A DNA stretch of 64,000 bases from Vibrio sonorensis (GTDB lineage Bacteria; Pseudomonadota; Gammaproteobacteria; Enterobacterales; Vibrionaceae): positions 1 through 64,000 of the forward strand of contig NZ_LJJE01000091.1 in NCBI RefSeq assembly GCF_001854765.1. The letters are read 5' to 3'. Position 1 is the first letter of the stretch. Each line of letters begins with the position of its first letter. Shown one piece after another: positions 1-9,566 of the stretch. The notes under the pieces were generated by a model. That model was given only the letters and a program-made list of their open reading frames with translations. It was not told the DNA's origin and made no database searches. A program made the position numbers and the translations under genes.

Positions 1-59
1 ATCTGACAGAAAATACAATTTCCGCTAAGATGCCTTAAGTGTTTACAAGGTTTTATCCG

Positions 60-1370
60 ATGTCTGCTATTACCACTATTTTTCAACAACAACTAGAGTG
101 TTTCTTACCTTGTAAGGGGAAGCTTGTACTCGCCTTAAGTGGAGGTATGGATTCGCGCGTTTTGCTCGAACTCCTAAAATTGGCAAAACTGCGAGAGGAT
201 AAACTGGATATTCTAGCGGTACATGTTCACCATGGTTTAAGCCCAAATGCGGATAAATGGGCGCAACAATGCCAGCAGTGGAGCTTAGAGGCAGGTATTC
301 CATGTGTTATAGAGCACGTCCAGTTAGATTTAACCGCTGGCGAAAGCGTCGAGCAGCTAGCGCGTGATGCGCGCTATCAAGTGCTAAAAAAGCACATTGA
401 TATCAATGATGTATTGCTGACTGGTCAGCACGCCGATGATCAGGTAGAAACCTTTCTACTGGCCATGAAACGCGGCAGTGGGCCTAAGGGACTGAGTGCA
501 ATGGGTATCACGCGCAGTTTTGGATTGGGTCAGTTGTCCAGACCATTGCTCACTTGCACTAGACGTCAAGTGCATGAATTTGCTGTTCAGCTTGGCCTTG
601 AATGGGTGGAAGATGAAAGCAACCAAGATACTCGTTATGACCGAAACTTTCTTAGGCATGAAGTAGTGCCAGTACTTTCGAGTCGTTGGCCACATATTTA
701 CCAATCTGTCCAGCGCAGTGCAGAAGTATGTGCTCAGCAAGAGCGCTTGATTGAACGATTACTCGAGCCTTTTATGAGCTCCTGCCTCCACAAAGACAAA
801 AGCCTAAAGATCGAGACGCTATCAACCTATGATGAACTCGTTCGAAATCAATTGTTCCGCCATTGGTTTGAACTGCACAGGTTTAAGATGCCAGCAAAAG
901 ATCATTTAACCGTGATTTGGCAACAAGTCGCGTTGAGTTCGAAGGATGCGAACCCCAAGCTTGAATTGAGTGACTGTCAGGTAAGGCGCTTTAACAAAAG
1001 GTTGTATCTAGTGCCTAGTATGCAGGATATTTCCAACTGGCGCTGTCGTTTAACAGTTGGCGAGTCGATTGCGCTGCCTGACGGGTTAGGACAACTCAGT
1101 TTACAACCAAGCAAAAATGGCAATATTGCGTTACCTAAAGGGGTAAGTAGCGTTGAGGTTGTTTTTGATCCTACTGGCCTTTCCGCCCATCCAGCAGAGC
1201 GAGCACATAGTAGAAAACTTAAAAAGCTGTTTCAGGAGTATGGTGTCCCAACTTGGCTGCGGCGAAGAACACCAATTATTAAGCTTGATCAACAAGTCGT
1301 TGCCATTGCTGACTTATTTGTTAGCAAATCCTACAATGGGCAAGAGTGTGAGCTAATCTGGGACAAATGA
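60..1370 (+). CDS. tilS: tRNA(Ile)-lysidine synthetase TilS
   Basis: Cytoplasmic ATP-dependent enzyme that converts the wobble cytidine of tRNA-Ile(CAU) to lysidine, switching its identity from Met to Ile. The PP-loop SGGMDS lies at residues 27-32 of an N-terminal N-type ATP pyrophosphatase domain. It is followed by the HVHHGL and GQHADDQVET motifs typical of TilS and by a C-terminal domain with RRRTP. At 436 aa it is close to the family's usual 430 or so. I chose ATG at 60, with AAGG 9 bases upstream; an in-frame GTG at 39 would add 7 residues. Little upstream sequence is available; in Vibrio accA normally precedes it. Confidence 0.95.
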   Translation: MSAITTIFQQQLECFLPCKGKLVLALSGGMDSRVLLELLKLAKLREDKLDILAVHVHHGLSPNADKWAQQCQQWSLEAGIPCVIEHVQLDLTAGESVEQLARDARYQVLKKHIDINDVLLTGQHADDQVETFLLAMKRGSGPKGLSAMGITRSFGLGQLSRPLLTCTRRQVHEFAVQLGLEWVEDESNQDTRYDRNFLRHEVVPVLSSRWPHIYQSVQRSAEVCAQQERLIERLLEPFMSSCLHKDKSLKIETLSTYDELVRNQLFRHWFELHRFKMPAKDHLTVIWQQVALSSKDANPKLELSDCQVRRFNKRLYLVPSMQDISNWRCRLTVGESIALPDGLGQLSLQPSKNGNIALPKGVSSVEVVFDPTGLSAHPAERAHSRKLKKLFQEYGVPTWLRRRTPIIKLDQQVVAIADLFVSKSYNGQECELIWDK

Positions 1371-1439
1371 CCTTTCTTTATGTAAGAATCGTACAAATAA
1401 AAACACATAATAACTGTGGATATTACATAAGGAAAAGCA

Positions 1440-1751
1440 ATGAACAAAGTCGCAATCGGAATGATGTTAGGCATAAGCCTAATCAGCGGATCAGCTATGG
1501 CTGGTGATGCAGAAGCGGGGAAAGCGAAAGCCGCTGTCTGTGCTGCTTGCCATGGGGCTGACGGAATGGCAACTATTCCAGGTTACCCCCATCTTAAGGG
1601 GCAAAGTGAACAATATTTGGTTTCTTCACTTAAAGCGTATAAAAACAAAGAGCGCACTGGTGGTTTGGCGGCGGTAATGCAAGCTCAAGCCGCAATGCTG
1701 AGCGATGCAGATATCGCAAACTTAGCGGCCTTTTACTCAAGCTTGAAGTAA
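1440..1751 (+). CDS. small periplasmic c-type cytochrome
   Basis: A 103-residue monohaem cytochrome c. It has a Sec signal peptide ending near AMA (residues 19-21), then a single haem-binding CAACH motif at 34-38. The downstream [10 protein letters not shown] segment can supply the distal Met ligand. It resembles the small cytochromes of the c5/c553 type that shuttle electrons in the periplasm. RBS AAGGA lies just upstream of the ATG. It is a single gene with its own terminator. Exact partner oxidase or reductase cannot be told from sequence. Confidence 0.88.
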   Translation: MNKVAIGMMLGISLISGSAMAGDAEAGKAKAAVCAACHGADGMATIPGYPHLKGQSEQYLVSSLKAYKNKERTGGLAAVMQAQAAMLSDADIANLAAFYSSLK

Positions 1752-1767
1752 ATGAAGCAAAGCGAAT

Positions 1768-1795
1768 AGCCCGGGCTTAGTGTCCGGGCTTTTTC
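1768..1795 (+). terminator. rho-independent terminator after cytochrome c
   Basis: Stem AGCCCGG (1768-1774) pairs with CCGGGCT (1784-1790), followed directly by TTTT. It sits 17 bases past the cytochrome stop codon. Confidence 0.85.
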
Positions 1796-1890
1796 ATATT
1801 ACATAGTGATGAGACCAAAATCCGGTAGTCCTCTGTGTCGGTTGATTGTTGTAAACAGCTGATTGATAATAGCGATAAACTAACGTTTAA

Positions 1891-2238
<348 letters not shown>

Positions 2239-2239
2239 C

Positions 2240-2266
2240 AAAAAGAGCCTAACGGCTCTTTTTCTT
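2240..2266 (+). terminator. rho-independent terminator after glnB
   Basis: Stem AAAAGAGCC / GGCTCTTTT with loop TAAC, followed by a T-rich tract. It begins 2 bases after the glnB stop. Confidence 0.9.
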
Positions 2267-2276
2267 TATTATCGCT

Positions 2277-3139
2277 ATGAAATTTAGAACTTACTTTCTA
2301 ACCCTATTGATTCTGGTATTGATGTCGTTAGTCACGTTTTCATCGGTATTTAAATATCAGGACTCCCCACAAATTGCTGCGATCTCGAAAATTGGCGTCA
2401 AAGCTCAGTTTGGCTGTATTGAGCACAAAACCCCAGCGGCATTAGACGATGATGGCAAGCTATCTCTGTTGGTTTGGAATATATACAAGCAAAGCCGCTC
2501 TGACTGGTCAAAAGCGCTAGACACATACAGTCAAGGTAGGCAGTTGTTGTTACTTCAAGAGGCTGCACTAGAGAAGCCGCTTCGACATTGGGTTGAACAA
2601 GGGCAGTGGAATGGCAATCAAGCCGATGCCTTTCGCCGCTTCGACATTAGTGCAGGTGTTCTCTCTTTAGCGAAAGAGTTGCCTCTTCGAGCCTGCGCAT
2701 ATACAGAATTAGAACCGTGGATAAGGTTGCCAAAATCAGCGCTGTACTCGACTTACTCTTTGTCTAATGGACAGACATTAGCCGTGGTCAATATTCACGC
2801 CATTAACTTTACTTACGGTACAGTGGAATATCGTCAACAGATCTCGACGTTAGCCTCTCTTCTGACAAATCACACTGGCCGATAATTGTTGCGGGCGATT
2901 TTAATAGCTGGAGTGAGGAGCGGGTGGCAGTCATTAAGCAGGAGATCTCAGGCTTAGGGTTAAAAGAGGCAGAGTTTTCTCCAGACCATAGAACCGAGTT
3001 TTTAACGGGTTTGGTACTGGATCATGTGTTTTATCGAGGTCTTACCCTAGAAAAAGCAGAAGCGCCATCGAGTGGCGCTTCTGATCACAATCCATTGTTA
3101 GTTGAGTTTAGCTTACCAGAATATACAGTGCCCAAATGA
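2277..3139 (+). pseudogene. yafD: YafD-like endonuclease/exonuclease/phosphatase family protein, frameshifted
   Basis: EEP-superfamily protein related to E. coli YafD, with an N-terminal membrane anchor (residues 5-23). The first part reads through LVWNIYKQSR, LLLLQEA and VVNIHAINF and then stops at 2885. The signature [10 protein letters not shown] and the C-terminal [11 protein letters not shown] lie in another frame up to 3139. Adding one C in the CC at 2879-2880 joins the halves as [12 protein letters not shown]. Both halves carry catalytic motifs (WN, Q-E; GDFN, SDH), so as written the protein is inactive. A sequence error is more likely than decay, because both halves are fully conserved. 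Function of YafD is not firmly known. Confidence 0.82.
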
Positions 3140-3794
3140 GGTAGTAAGCCACCCATGGCAGAGCTGAAATTACTAGAGCTTGTCCTCGGTTAAACTCAGT
3201 CCAAGTTCCAACGGCGGCATAGCCCAGCACTATGTACCAAGGTAGAAGCAGAGGAAAGGCGCTAGAAAATTGAGACCAGTCATTGGTTAACGGTAGTTTT
3301 ATCAAGCCGTTTAAACTATTTAAGTCGGCGGCGTAAGTCATCACTTGGCCGTGTTTTAACAGCAGGCTAGCATAACTCGCCACATCGCCTATCAGTGCTG
3401 GAAAAGTGATGACTGCACTGGCGGCAAACCAACGCCAAAACCCGTGCTGATGTTGGCTAGGTTTTGTTGCTAAGTTGAACCAAAAAGCGAGCATCACGAT
3501 AGTGAGGGTTCGACTGACGATATCACTGATGATTTCGCTTGCCATTAAAGTGTTGGCTTCAAGCAGCTCCAACTGATTAGGAGCGGTTTGCTCAAGCTGA
3601 ACGGTCAATTCGGCTTTTAGCCACTCAAAATCTACAATATCAAAATAAGCACCCCAAAATAGAAAAGGCGCTAAAACTAGAAATACGTAAGGCTGCCAAC
3701 CCCACATACCGCGTTGGTATAGAGCGAGAAATGCAGCGCTGGGAGCGCGGAAAATATCTACCAGCATAATTAAAGGGTTTGCAGAAGGGGTCAT
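3108..3794 (-). CDS. Yip1-domain-like inner-membrane protein
   Basis: A 228-aa polytopic membrane protein with about five or six hydrophobic segments, including [19 protein letters not shown] near residue 33 and others around 90-110, 125-150, 180-195 and 205-225. The N-terminal [16 protein letters not shown] pattern is typical of bacterial Yip1-family proteins. Its start codon overlaps the mltD stop by 4 bases, so it is translationally coupled behind mltD. Its 3' end overlaps the convergent yafD by 32 bases. No catalytic residues are evident and its role is unknown. Confidence 0.7.
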   Translation of the reverse strand: MTPSANPLIMLVDIFRAPSAAFLALYQRGMWGWQPYVFLVLAPFLFWGAYFDIVDFEWLKAELTVQLEQTAPNQLELLEANTLMASEIISDIVSRTLTIVMLAFWFNLATKPSQHQHGFWRWFAASAVITFPALIGDVASYASLLLKHGQVMTYAADLNSLNGLIKLPLTNDWSQFSSAFPLLLPWYIVLGYAAVGTWTEFNRGQALVISALPWVAYYLIWALYILVS

Positions 3795-5350
3795 ACGCTT
3801 ACCTTAGTCACATCAACGTAGAGCTTTAATTTCTGGCCGGGCTGCAGATACTTACTCTTATTCAGACTGTTCCACTTAACAATATCGTTGCTGCGGACTT
3901 TAAACTTAGTTGCAATACCGCTGATGGTATCGCCAGATCTCACTTTGTAGAACACAGTTCGAATAATGGCGCCTTCAGAGGCGTTTTTCCAAATAACGAG
4001 CTCTTGTCCGATACTCAAAGTATCGCGTGGCCCCATTCCATTCCACTTGGCAAGAGATTTATGTGAGACCTTATTGGCTCTAGCAATGCTCCATAAACTA
4101 TCACCGCGTTTTACCTTGTGGGTCAGTTTGATCTGGCCGCGTGAAGTCGATTGAGTTTTAGCTAAGCGATTAGCGGCACTTAAGGTATAAGCGCTATCGT
4201 CTTTAGTTGATGTAGGGATAAGTAAGTGCTGACCTACTCGAATCGTACTGTTGTTCAATTGGTTCGCTGAGCGAATCACATTAGAAGTCGTATTGTAGCG
4301 GCGAGCAATAACACTGAGACTATCGCCTGACTTGACCTTGTAGCGAACGACCTTCATACCCTTGCCGCGATTTTCACTCGCTTTAGCATTAAAAGTGTCA
4401 ACGGATTCAATTGGCAGAAGCAGTTGATGTTGCCCATCGGGTGCGGTTGCCCACTGGTTGTAGGCAGGGTTTAGGCTTTGCAGCTTTTTAACACTGATGC
4501 CGGCATAACTCGCAGCAATGGCAAGGTCTAGTTGCTCTTTAGGATCTACCACCGCAACAACGGGCTTGTTGGCAATACTAGGGATTTCGATGCCATAGTG
4601 TTGTTGGTTTGCAACGATATCCGCAAGAGCCAAAAGCTTTGGTACGTAACCACTGGTCTCTTTAGGTAGCGAAAGGGAGAAAAAGTCGGTCGGTTTTCCT
4701 AGCTCGACATTTTTTCTAATAGCTCTTGAAACACGACCTCCACCGCTGTTGTAAGCGGCGATAGCATGATTCCAGTTACCATCAAAGCGATTGTTCAGAT
4801 GTGTTAGGTAATCTAGAGCGGCATCGGTCGCTGCTGACACGTCTCTGCGGCCGTCATACCAGAAATTCTGTTCTAGTCCGTACATTTTTCCTGTACCGGG
4901 AACAAATTGCCACAGCCCCGCTGCGCTGCCATGAGAATAGGCAAATGCGTCAAATGAGCTTTCGACAATAGGTAGCAGGGCTAGCTCTAGTGGCAGGCCG
5001 CGCTGTTCAATTCTTTCGGTGATTAGATACAAAAAGGGCTCAGCGCGTTTGGAAACGGTCTTTAAGTGATTGGGATGCTTTAAGTACCAAGTACGGTAGT
5101 AATCAACCTTGCTGTGCTCAGGGATTGGCATATCCAGTTGCATGGCGATGCGCTGCCAAACGTCTTGCTGTTGTTGCGGCGTCGCTATTGGTGTCGGTTG
5201 TTCGACTTCTGGAGTCTTAACAGAAACGGTATTAATGACCTCTTTACTTCCATTTGAAGAGGTGTTCGTCTCCGGTATTTGGTTTTGTGGCTGAGTCGTT
5301 TGGCACCCTGCCAAAACAAAAGCGAAGACCCAGCTGTACTTTAATCGCAT
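3791..5350 (-). CDS. mltD: membrane-bound lytic murein transglycosylase D
   Basis: Outer-membrane lipoprotein that cleaves the MurNAc-GlcNAc bond of peptidoglycan, forming 1,6-anhydro ends. The signal ends in a lipobox LAGC, with Cys16 as the lipidated residue. The SLT domain spans about 105-240 with catalytic Glu130 in LPIVESS and the SAAGLWQF motif. Three LysM repeats (about 332-378, 403-450 and 462-512), each starting VK-x-GD, bind glycan. At 519 aa it is longer than E. coli MltD (452 aa, two LysM). It is first in an operon with the Yip1-like gene. Confidence 0.95.
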   Translation of the reverse strand: MRLKYSWVFAFVLAGCQTTQPQNQIPETNTSSNGSKEVINTVSVKTPEVEQPTPIATPQQQQDVWQRIAMQLDMPIPEHSKVDYYRTWYLKHPNHLKTVSKRAEPFLYLITERIEQRGLPLELALLPIVESSFDAFAYSHGSAAGLWQFVPGTGKMYGLEQNFWYDGRRDVSAATDAALDYLTHLNNRFDGNWNHAIAAYNSGGGRVSRAIRKNVELGKPTDFFSLSLPKETSGYVPKLLALADIVANQQHYGIEIPSIANKPVVAVVDPKEQLDLAIAASYAGISVKKLQSLNPAYNQWATAPDGQHQLLLPIESVDTFNAKASENRGKGMKVVRYKVKSGDSLSVIARRYNTTSNVIRSANQLNNSTIRVGQHLLIPTSTKDDSAYTLSAANRLAKTQSTSRGQIKLTHKVKRGDSLWSIARANKVSHKSLAKWNGMGPRDTLSIGQELVIWKNASEGAIIRTVFYKVRSGDTISGIATKFKVRSNDIVKWNSLNKSKYLQPGQKLKLYVDVTKVSV

Positions 5351-5420
5351 TATATTGCCCTTTTTTTCGATGGCTGGTGATAATACTGGTCAGATCCTAG
5401 CAGTGACAAGGGGCAAAACG

Positions 5421-6179
5421 TTAAAATTCGTTCTTCCACTCACGAAGTGCGGTAAAAATGGCGATTGGGTCATTTTTTTCCGTTCTTGCACTCACAGATG
5501 CCATCACCTCTGGCTGTTCTACTCTTAGAAACGGATTGATTGCTTTCTCTTGCCCTATTGTTGTGGGAAGCGTTGGTAAATCCCTCGCTCTCAATCGATT
5601 GACCTCCTCGCGGTAGGATTGCAAGGCATGGTTACCCGGTTCGACGGCTAACGCAAAAGCGACATTTGATGCGGTGTATTCATGCGCGCAGTACACTTTC
5701 GTTTCATTGGGAAGGGTAGCGAGTTTTTGCAGCGAATGATGCATCTGCTCCATACTGCCTTCAAACACTCTGCCGCAACCCGCTGCAAATAAAACATCTC
5801 CGCAAAAGACTTTGCCATCCCCAATATAGCCAATATGCCCAAGTGTATGGCCACCAATATCGACAACTAAAAAGGTTTCATCGAACAGGGATATTTGATC
5901 CCCTTCACTCACCGAATGGGTCAAAGGGGGAACTGGGTCATTTTTTGGGCCCACTACAGTGACATTTGGGTAGCGGCGTACGAGTTCCGAAACACCACCT
6001 ACGTGGTCTTTGTGGTGATGGGTAAGCAAGATAGTTTCTAGAGTTAAACCGCCTTGTTCTAAGTAACGGATGACCGGTTCTGCGTCACCCGGGTCGACAA
6101 CGGCACAACGGCGATCGCTATTTTCGATCAGCCAGATGTAATTGTCGTTAAATGCGGGTATGCTTTTGATATCTAACAT
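5421..6179 (-). CDS. gloB: hydroxyacylglutathione hydrolase (glyoxalase II)
   Basis: Hydrolyses S-lactoylglutathione to D-lactate and glutathione, the second step of methylglyoxal detoxification. It has the metallo-beta-lactamase fold with the dinuclear metal motif THHHKDH at residues 53-59, plus [10 protein letters not shown] and CAHEYT. The ATG at 6179 gives 252 aa and has GGAG 8 bases upstream; the longer TTG start at 6200 would include this RBS and is unlikely. It diverges from the methyltransferase gene, with only 39 bases between starts. Confidence 0.95.
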   Translation of the reverse strand: MLDIKSIPAFNDNYIWLIENSDRRCAVVDPGDAEPVIRYLEQGGLTLETILLTHHHKDHVGGVSELVRRYPNVTVVGPKNDPVPPLTHSVSEGDQISLFDETFLVVDIGGHTLGHIGYIGDGKVFCGDVLFAAGCGRVFEGSMEQMHHSLQKLATLPNETKVYCAHEYTASNVAFALAVEPGNHALQSYREEVNRLRARDLPTLPTTIGQEKAINPFLRVEQPEVMASVSARTEKNDPIAIFTALREWKNEF

Positions 6180-6218
6180 GGTTGGTTCTCCAATCACCAA
6201 GGGTAAAGCAGGTTATTT

Positions 6219-6965
6219 ATGAAACCAGCACGCAGTGAACGCAAACTCGAAAAACCCCACTCATGGCAGCAACTAAAAAATGGTCCATGGGTCAGCGAGT
6301 CTATTCAGACGCGGATGGATGAGTGGTGCCCAAAACTGTTTGGTTACCATATGCTCAAACTCGGTGGACTCAGTTGCGAGATCACCAGCGCAAACTGTAA
6401 CATTCAACATCAAGTGAAACTAGATATCCAGAACCCGTTACACAATGTAATTGCTGATGGATATGATTTACCCTTTCTCGAAAAGAGCTTTGATGCGGTG
6501 ATTTTGGCTCATCAGCTCGATTATTGTAATGATCCACACCGAATGTTGCGCGAAGTCGATCGCGTTATGATCGACGATGGCTATATATTTATTACTGGTT
6601 TTAATCCAATTAGTTTTACTGGCTTATCAAGCTTGATGCCTTGGCGAAAAAACAATCTACCTTGGAGTGGGCGAATGTTTACTCCCGGACGAATTAAAGA
6701 TTGGCTGGGGGTACTAAACTATCAAGTTCTGGAGTGTGACAGATATGCGCTGTTTCCCATGCAGAAATATGGGACGTTTTGGACTTGGATAGAAAACAGT
6801 TTGGGGATAGTTGGTGCTCCCTTTGGCAGTCTGTACTTTATTGTTGCCAGAAAGCGGACTTATCCGCTTAAGCCAATAAAACCACACTGGAAGCTTAAAC
6901 GGAGATTGTCGCCAATCGGCGTAAACTACAAAGTTTCACAGCGACAACCCCATTCGGAAAGGTAG
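6219..6965 (+). CDS. SAM-dependent methyltransferase, YafS-like
   Basis: A 248-aa class I methyltransferase-like protein. The acidic loop DGYDLPFLEKSFDAVIL (about residues 75-92) and VDRVMIDDGYIFITGFNP match the SAM-binding region, although the usual glycine-rich motif I is poorly kept (YHMLKLGG). It occupies the place of yafS between gloB and rnhA in E. coli. The C-terminal tail is basic (KPHWKLKRRL). Substrate is unknown. It converges on rnhA with 2 bases between stop codons. Confidence 0.75.
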   Translation: MKPARSERKLEKPHSWQQLKNGPWVSESIQTRMDEWCPKLFGYHMLKLGGLSCEITSANCNIQHQVKLDIQNPLHNVIADGYDLPFLEKSFDAVILAHQLDYCNDPHRMLREVDRVMIDDGYIFITGFNPISFTGLSSLMPWRKNNLPWSGRMFTPGRIKDWLGVLNYQVLECDRYALFPMQKYGTFWTWIENSLGIVGAPFGSLYFIVARKRTYPLKPIKPHWKLKRRLSPIGVNYKVSQRQPHSER

Positions 6966-6967
6966 TG

Positions 6968-7438
6968 TTACTTGGCTTCGCTTTGGTAGCCAGTATCTTC
7001 TTCGGTTGGATTTTCTGCGGCAGTTCTCGCTAACTCATCGCACATTTCATTTTCTCGGTGCCCGGCGTGCCCTTTTACCCAACGCCAATCAACGGTGTGC
7101 CTTTGTGTTTCGCTGTCGAGAAGTTGCCATAAATCGGCATTTTTTACCGGTTTTTTGTCCGCTGTTTTCCATCCGCGTTTTTTCCAGTTGTGGATCCACT
7201 GGGTGATTCCTTGACGAACATATTGGCTATCTGTGGTCAATATCACATGACAAGATTCTTTAAGTGTCTGTAGAGCAACAATTGTTGCTAACATTTCCAT
7301 CCGATTGTTTGTAGTAAGAAAAAAGCCTTTTCCTAAGGTTTTTTCTACTTGTTTATATCTAAGTACGATACCGTAACCACCGGGACCGGGATTTCCGAGG
7401 CAAGAGCCATCGGTGAAAATTTCCACCTGTTTCGTCAT
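6968..7438 (-). CDS. rnhA: ribonuclease HI
   Basis: Cleaves RNA in RNA-DNA hybrids, removing primers and R-loops. The catalytic carboxylates fall at D10 (FTDGS), E48 (NNRMEM), D70 (TTDSQYV) and D134 (NEMCDELA), exactly the E. coli numbering; the handle region [10 protein letters not shown] is present. At 156 aa it matches the family's usual 155. It diverges from dnaQ across only 56 bases, the classic rnhA/dnaQ arrangement in which promoters overlap. Confidence 0.97.
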   Translation of the reverse strand: MTKQVEIFTDGSCLGNPGPGGYGIVLRYKQVEKTLGKGFFLTTNNRMEMLATIVALQTLKESCHVILTTDSQYVRQGITQWIHNWKKRGWKTADKKPVKNADLWQLLDSETQRHTVDWRWVKGHAGHRENEMCDELARTAAENPTEEDTGYQSEAK

Positions 7439-7494
7439 GATTTGATACTATTGGGATAAGCACATAATTAGCATAGTCTGACATACATATCCTT

Positions 7495-8235
7495 ATGAAT
7501 ACCAGTAACAATTCTCAGCAGCAACGCATTGTTGTACTCGATACCGAAACCACGGGTATGAACCGTGAAGGTGGACCTCATTATCAAGGCCACAGAATTA
7601 TCGAGATCGGAGCGGTCGAAATCATAAACCGCAAGCTGACCGGTAGACATTTTCATGTCTACATTAAGCCCGATCGCGAGATCCAGCCTGATGCGGTTGA
7701 GGTTCACGGTATTACCGATGAATTTTTACGAGATAAACCAGACTACTCTCAGATTCACCAAGAGTTCCTAGATTTTATCAAAGGCGCAGAGCTGGTGGCG
7801 CACAATGCACCCTTCGACGTGGGCTTTATGGATCACGAGTTTGCGATGCACAGTGCCCAAGCGATAAAGACAGAGCAGTACTGTAAGGTTACCGATACCT
7901 TGGCTATGGCCAAGAAAATCTTTCCCGGCAAACGCAACAACCTCGATATCTTATGTGATCGCTACGGGATAGATAACTCGCACCGTACACTCCACGGGGC
8001 TTTGCTCGATGCTGAGATATTGGCTGATGTCTTCCTTCTTATGACTGGTGGACAGACCAAACTACAGTTTGGCGGTGATGACAGTGAATCGGGCGGTGCA
8101 GGTGAAGGGATAAGAAGAGCGGTTAGTGGAAGAAAAACACTAAAGGTTTTAAAAGCTTGTGCCGATGAACTAGATGCGCATGATAAAAGATTAGATTTAG
8201 TAGCTAAGAGTGGAAGTTGCCTCTGGCGACAGTAG
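7495..8235 (+). CDS. dnaQ: DNA polymerase III epsilon subunit (3'-5' proofreading exonuclease)
   Basis: Proofreading subunit of the replicative polymerase core. It is a DEDDh exonuclease: DTETTG at residues 16-21 supplies D16 and E18, HNAPFDVGF is ExoII, and HGALLDAEILADV is ExoIII with its His and Asp. QTKLQF just after the exonuclease domain matches the beta-clamp-binding motif, and the C-terminal SCLWRQ matches the tail that contacts the alpha subunit. The 246-aa length is normal. The TIGR03503-like gene follows 8 bases later and is probably co-transcribed. Confidence 0.97.
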   Translation: MNTSNNSQQQRIVVLDTETTGMNREGGPHYQGHRIIEIGAVEIINRKLTGRHFHVYIKPDREIQPDAVEVHGITDEFLRDKPDYSQIHQEFLDFIKGAELVAHNAPFDVGFMDHEFAMHSAQAIKTEQYCKVTDTLAMAKKIFPGKRNNLDILCDRYGIDNSHRTLHGALLDAEILADVFLLMTGGQTKLQFGGDDSESGGAGEGIRRAVSGRKTLKVLKACADELDAHDKRLDLVAKSGSCLWRQ

Positions 8236-8243
8236 GAGAAAGG

Positions 8244-9494
8244 ATGAAAAGAGTTTGGTTGGCGGTTTTAACCCTAATGTTCAGCACTGGTCTATTGGCC
8301 AGTCAAGAGTCGACCATCTCTTTGCTCGATAACCGGTTTCGCGTCGATCCCAGTATTAAGCAAATAACCTTTGTAATCTATCGACAAGAGCGCTCTCAGC
8401 CAGTTGTTCTCGTGCGACCAGACGGAAAGAAATATTACTCGTGGCGAAGCCCTGAAAACGTGCGCTGGTATCAGGAAGCAGCGATGGATATCATCTCTAT
8501 CGATGATCCTATGCCGGGCCCTTGGCAGGCCATTGGCAAGGTAACCACTGATAACAAAATTAAACTCATTTCCCACCTAAAACTGTCGACAGAGCAGTTG
8601 CCCCACCGGCTATTTTTGGGCGAAGAGGTCAAGTTTACCGCGCAACTCACTTCAGATGGTAAGCCCTTAGTCCTACGCGACTTTTTGGATCGCGTTAAGT
8701 TAAAAGTGACCTTTACCAAGTACGTTGAAAATGAAGAGACGCTGATCAAAGAAGCAAAACCTACCCCTATGGTTGTTGGCGAATTTGCCGATGATGGGCA
8801 GGGGTTAGATGAAGTTCCCGGAGACGGAGTGTTTACCGTTTCTTTGCCAATTACTTCTCAACCCGGAAAATACCGAGTGAGAATAACCTCTGGCAATGGC
8901 GTTTTTCTTCGCGCACAAGAACAAGAAGTATTGGTCTATCCGAAGCCTATTCAAAGTACTTTCATTCAGTCACGAGAAGAAGGCGAACCTCATAGCATAG
9001 TTTTTTCTGGTGAGATGGGAATGATTGCTCCCGGAAGCATTGCCGCTCAAGTTGAACACCGCAATGCAGACGGATCTGAGACCATTCTAAATGGTACGTC
9101 TAGCGAAGAAGACCCGAAAGTTTCTTTGGATATCCCCTACCAAGGTGATGTTGGTAACTATGCTTGGCATGCCACTGTTTATGCTAGCGAACTTGGGTCG
9201 GGAAGACCTCTGATTTTCCCATTCTCTGAGCAAACTTACGCTGTAGTTGAAGAAGTCGATATTGCCGAAACCAGACGCTTACAAGAGCAAGAGCGACTAA
9301 AACAGCAAAAGTTAATGGAAGAGATGCGAATTATCCAGATGCGAGAAGAAAAGCGAACTAAAAGCATCATTGCTATTGCGGTAGGAAATATTGTCATCAT
9401 TGTTCTCGGTTTGGTTGTTTGGTTTGTGATGAGAAAACTAAGAGCCCAAAAACAAGCGATTCCGGAAATGCAGTTGGAAATGCCTAAAAAATAG
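8244..9494 (+). CDS. TIGR03503-like membrane-anchored protein of unknown function
   Basis: A 416-aa protein with an N-terminal signal (MKRVWLAVLTLMF), a long extracytoplasmic region that looks beta-rich, a charged coiled-coil-like stretch (ETRRLQEQERLKQQKLMEEM, about residues 345-370) and one C-terminal membrane helix (about 380-400) with a short cytoplasmic tail. I assign it to TIGR03503 from memory of the same neighbour of dnaQ in Vibrio; I could not test this. ATG at 8244 has AGGAG 6 bases upstream; an upstream in-frame TTG at 8217 overlaps dnaQ and is unlikely. Function unknown. Confidence 0.65.
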   Translation: MKRVWLAVLTLMFSTGLLASQESTISLLDNRFRVDPSIKQITFVIYRQERSQPVVLVRPDGKKYYSWRSPENVRWYQEAAMDIISIDDPMPGPWQAIGKVTTDNKIKLISHLKLSTEQLPHRLFLGEEVKFTAQLTSDGKPLVLRDFLDRVKLKVTFTKYVENEETLIKEAKPTPMVVGEFADDGQGLDEVPGDGVFTVSLPITSQPGKYRVRITSGNGVFLRAQEQEVLVYPKPIQSTFIQSREEGEPHSIVFSGEMGMIAPGSIAAQVEHRNADGSETILNGTSSEEDPKVSLDIPYQGDVGNYAWHATVYASELGSGRPLIFPFSEQTYAVVEEVDIAETRRLQEQERLKQQKLMEEMRIIQMREEKRTKSIIAIAVGNIVIIVLGLVVWFVMRKLRAQKQAIPEMQLEMPKK

Positions 9495-9527
9495 GGATGA
9501 CTTTCGATTCAAAATAGAGATTAAAAT

Positions 9528-9557
9528 GAAAGGGCAACCAGTGGTTGCCCTTTTTTC
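9528..9557. terminator. bidirectional terminator between the dnaQ operon and fadE
   Basis: Perfect stem AGGGCAACC (9531-9539) / GGTTGCCCT (9543-9551) with T-run on the plus strand and A-rich flank on the other side, serving both convergent genes. Confidence 0.9.
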
Positions 9558-9566
9558 CCTTATGCG

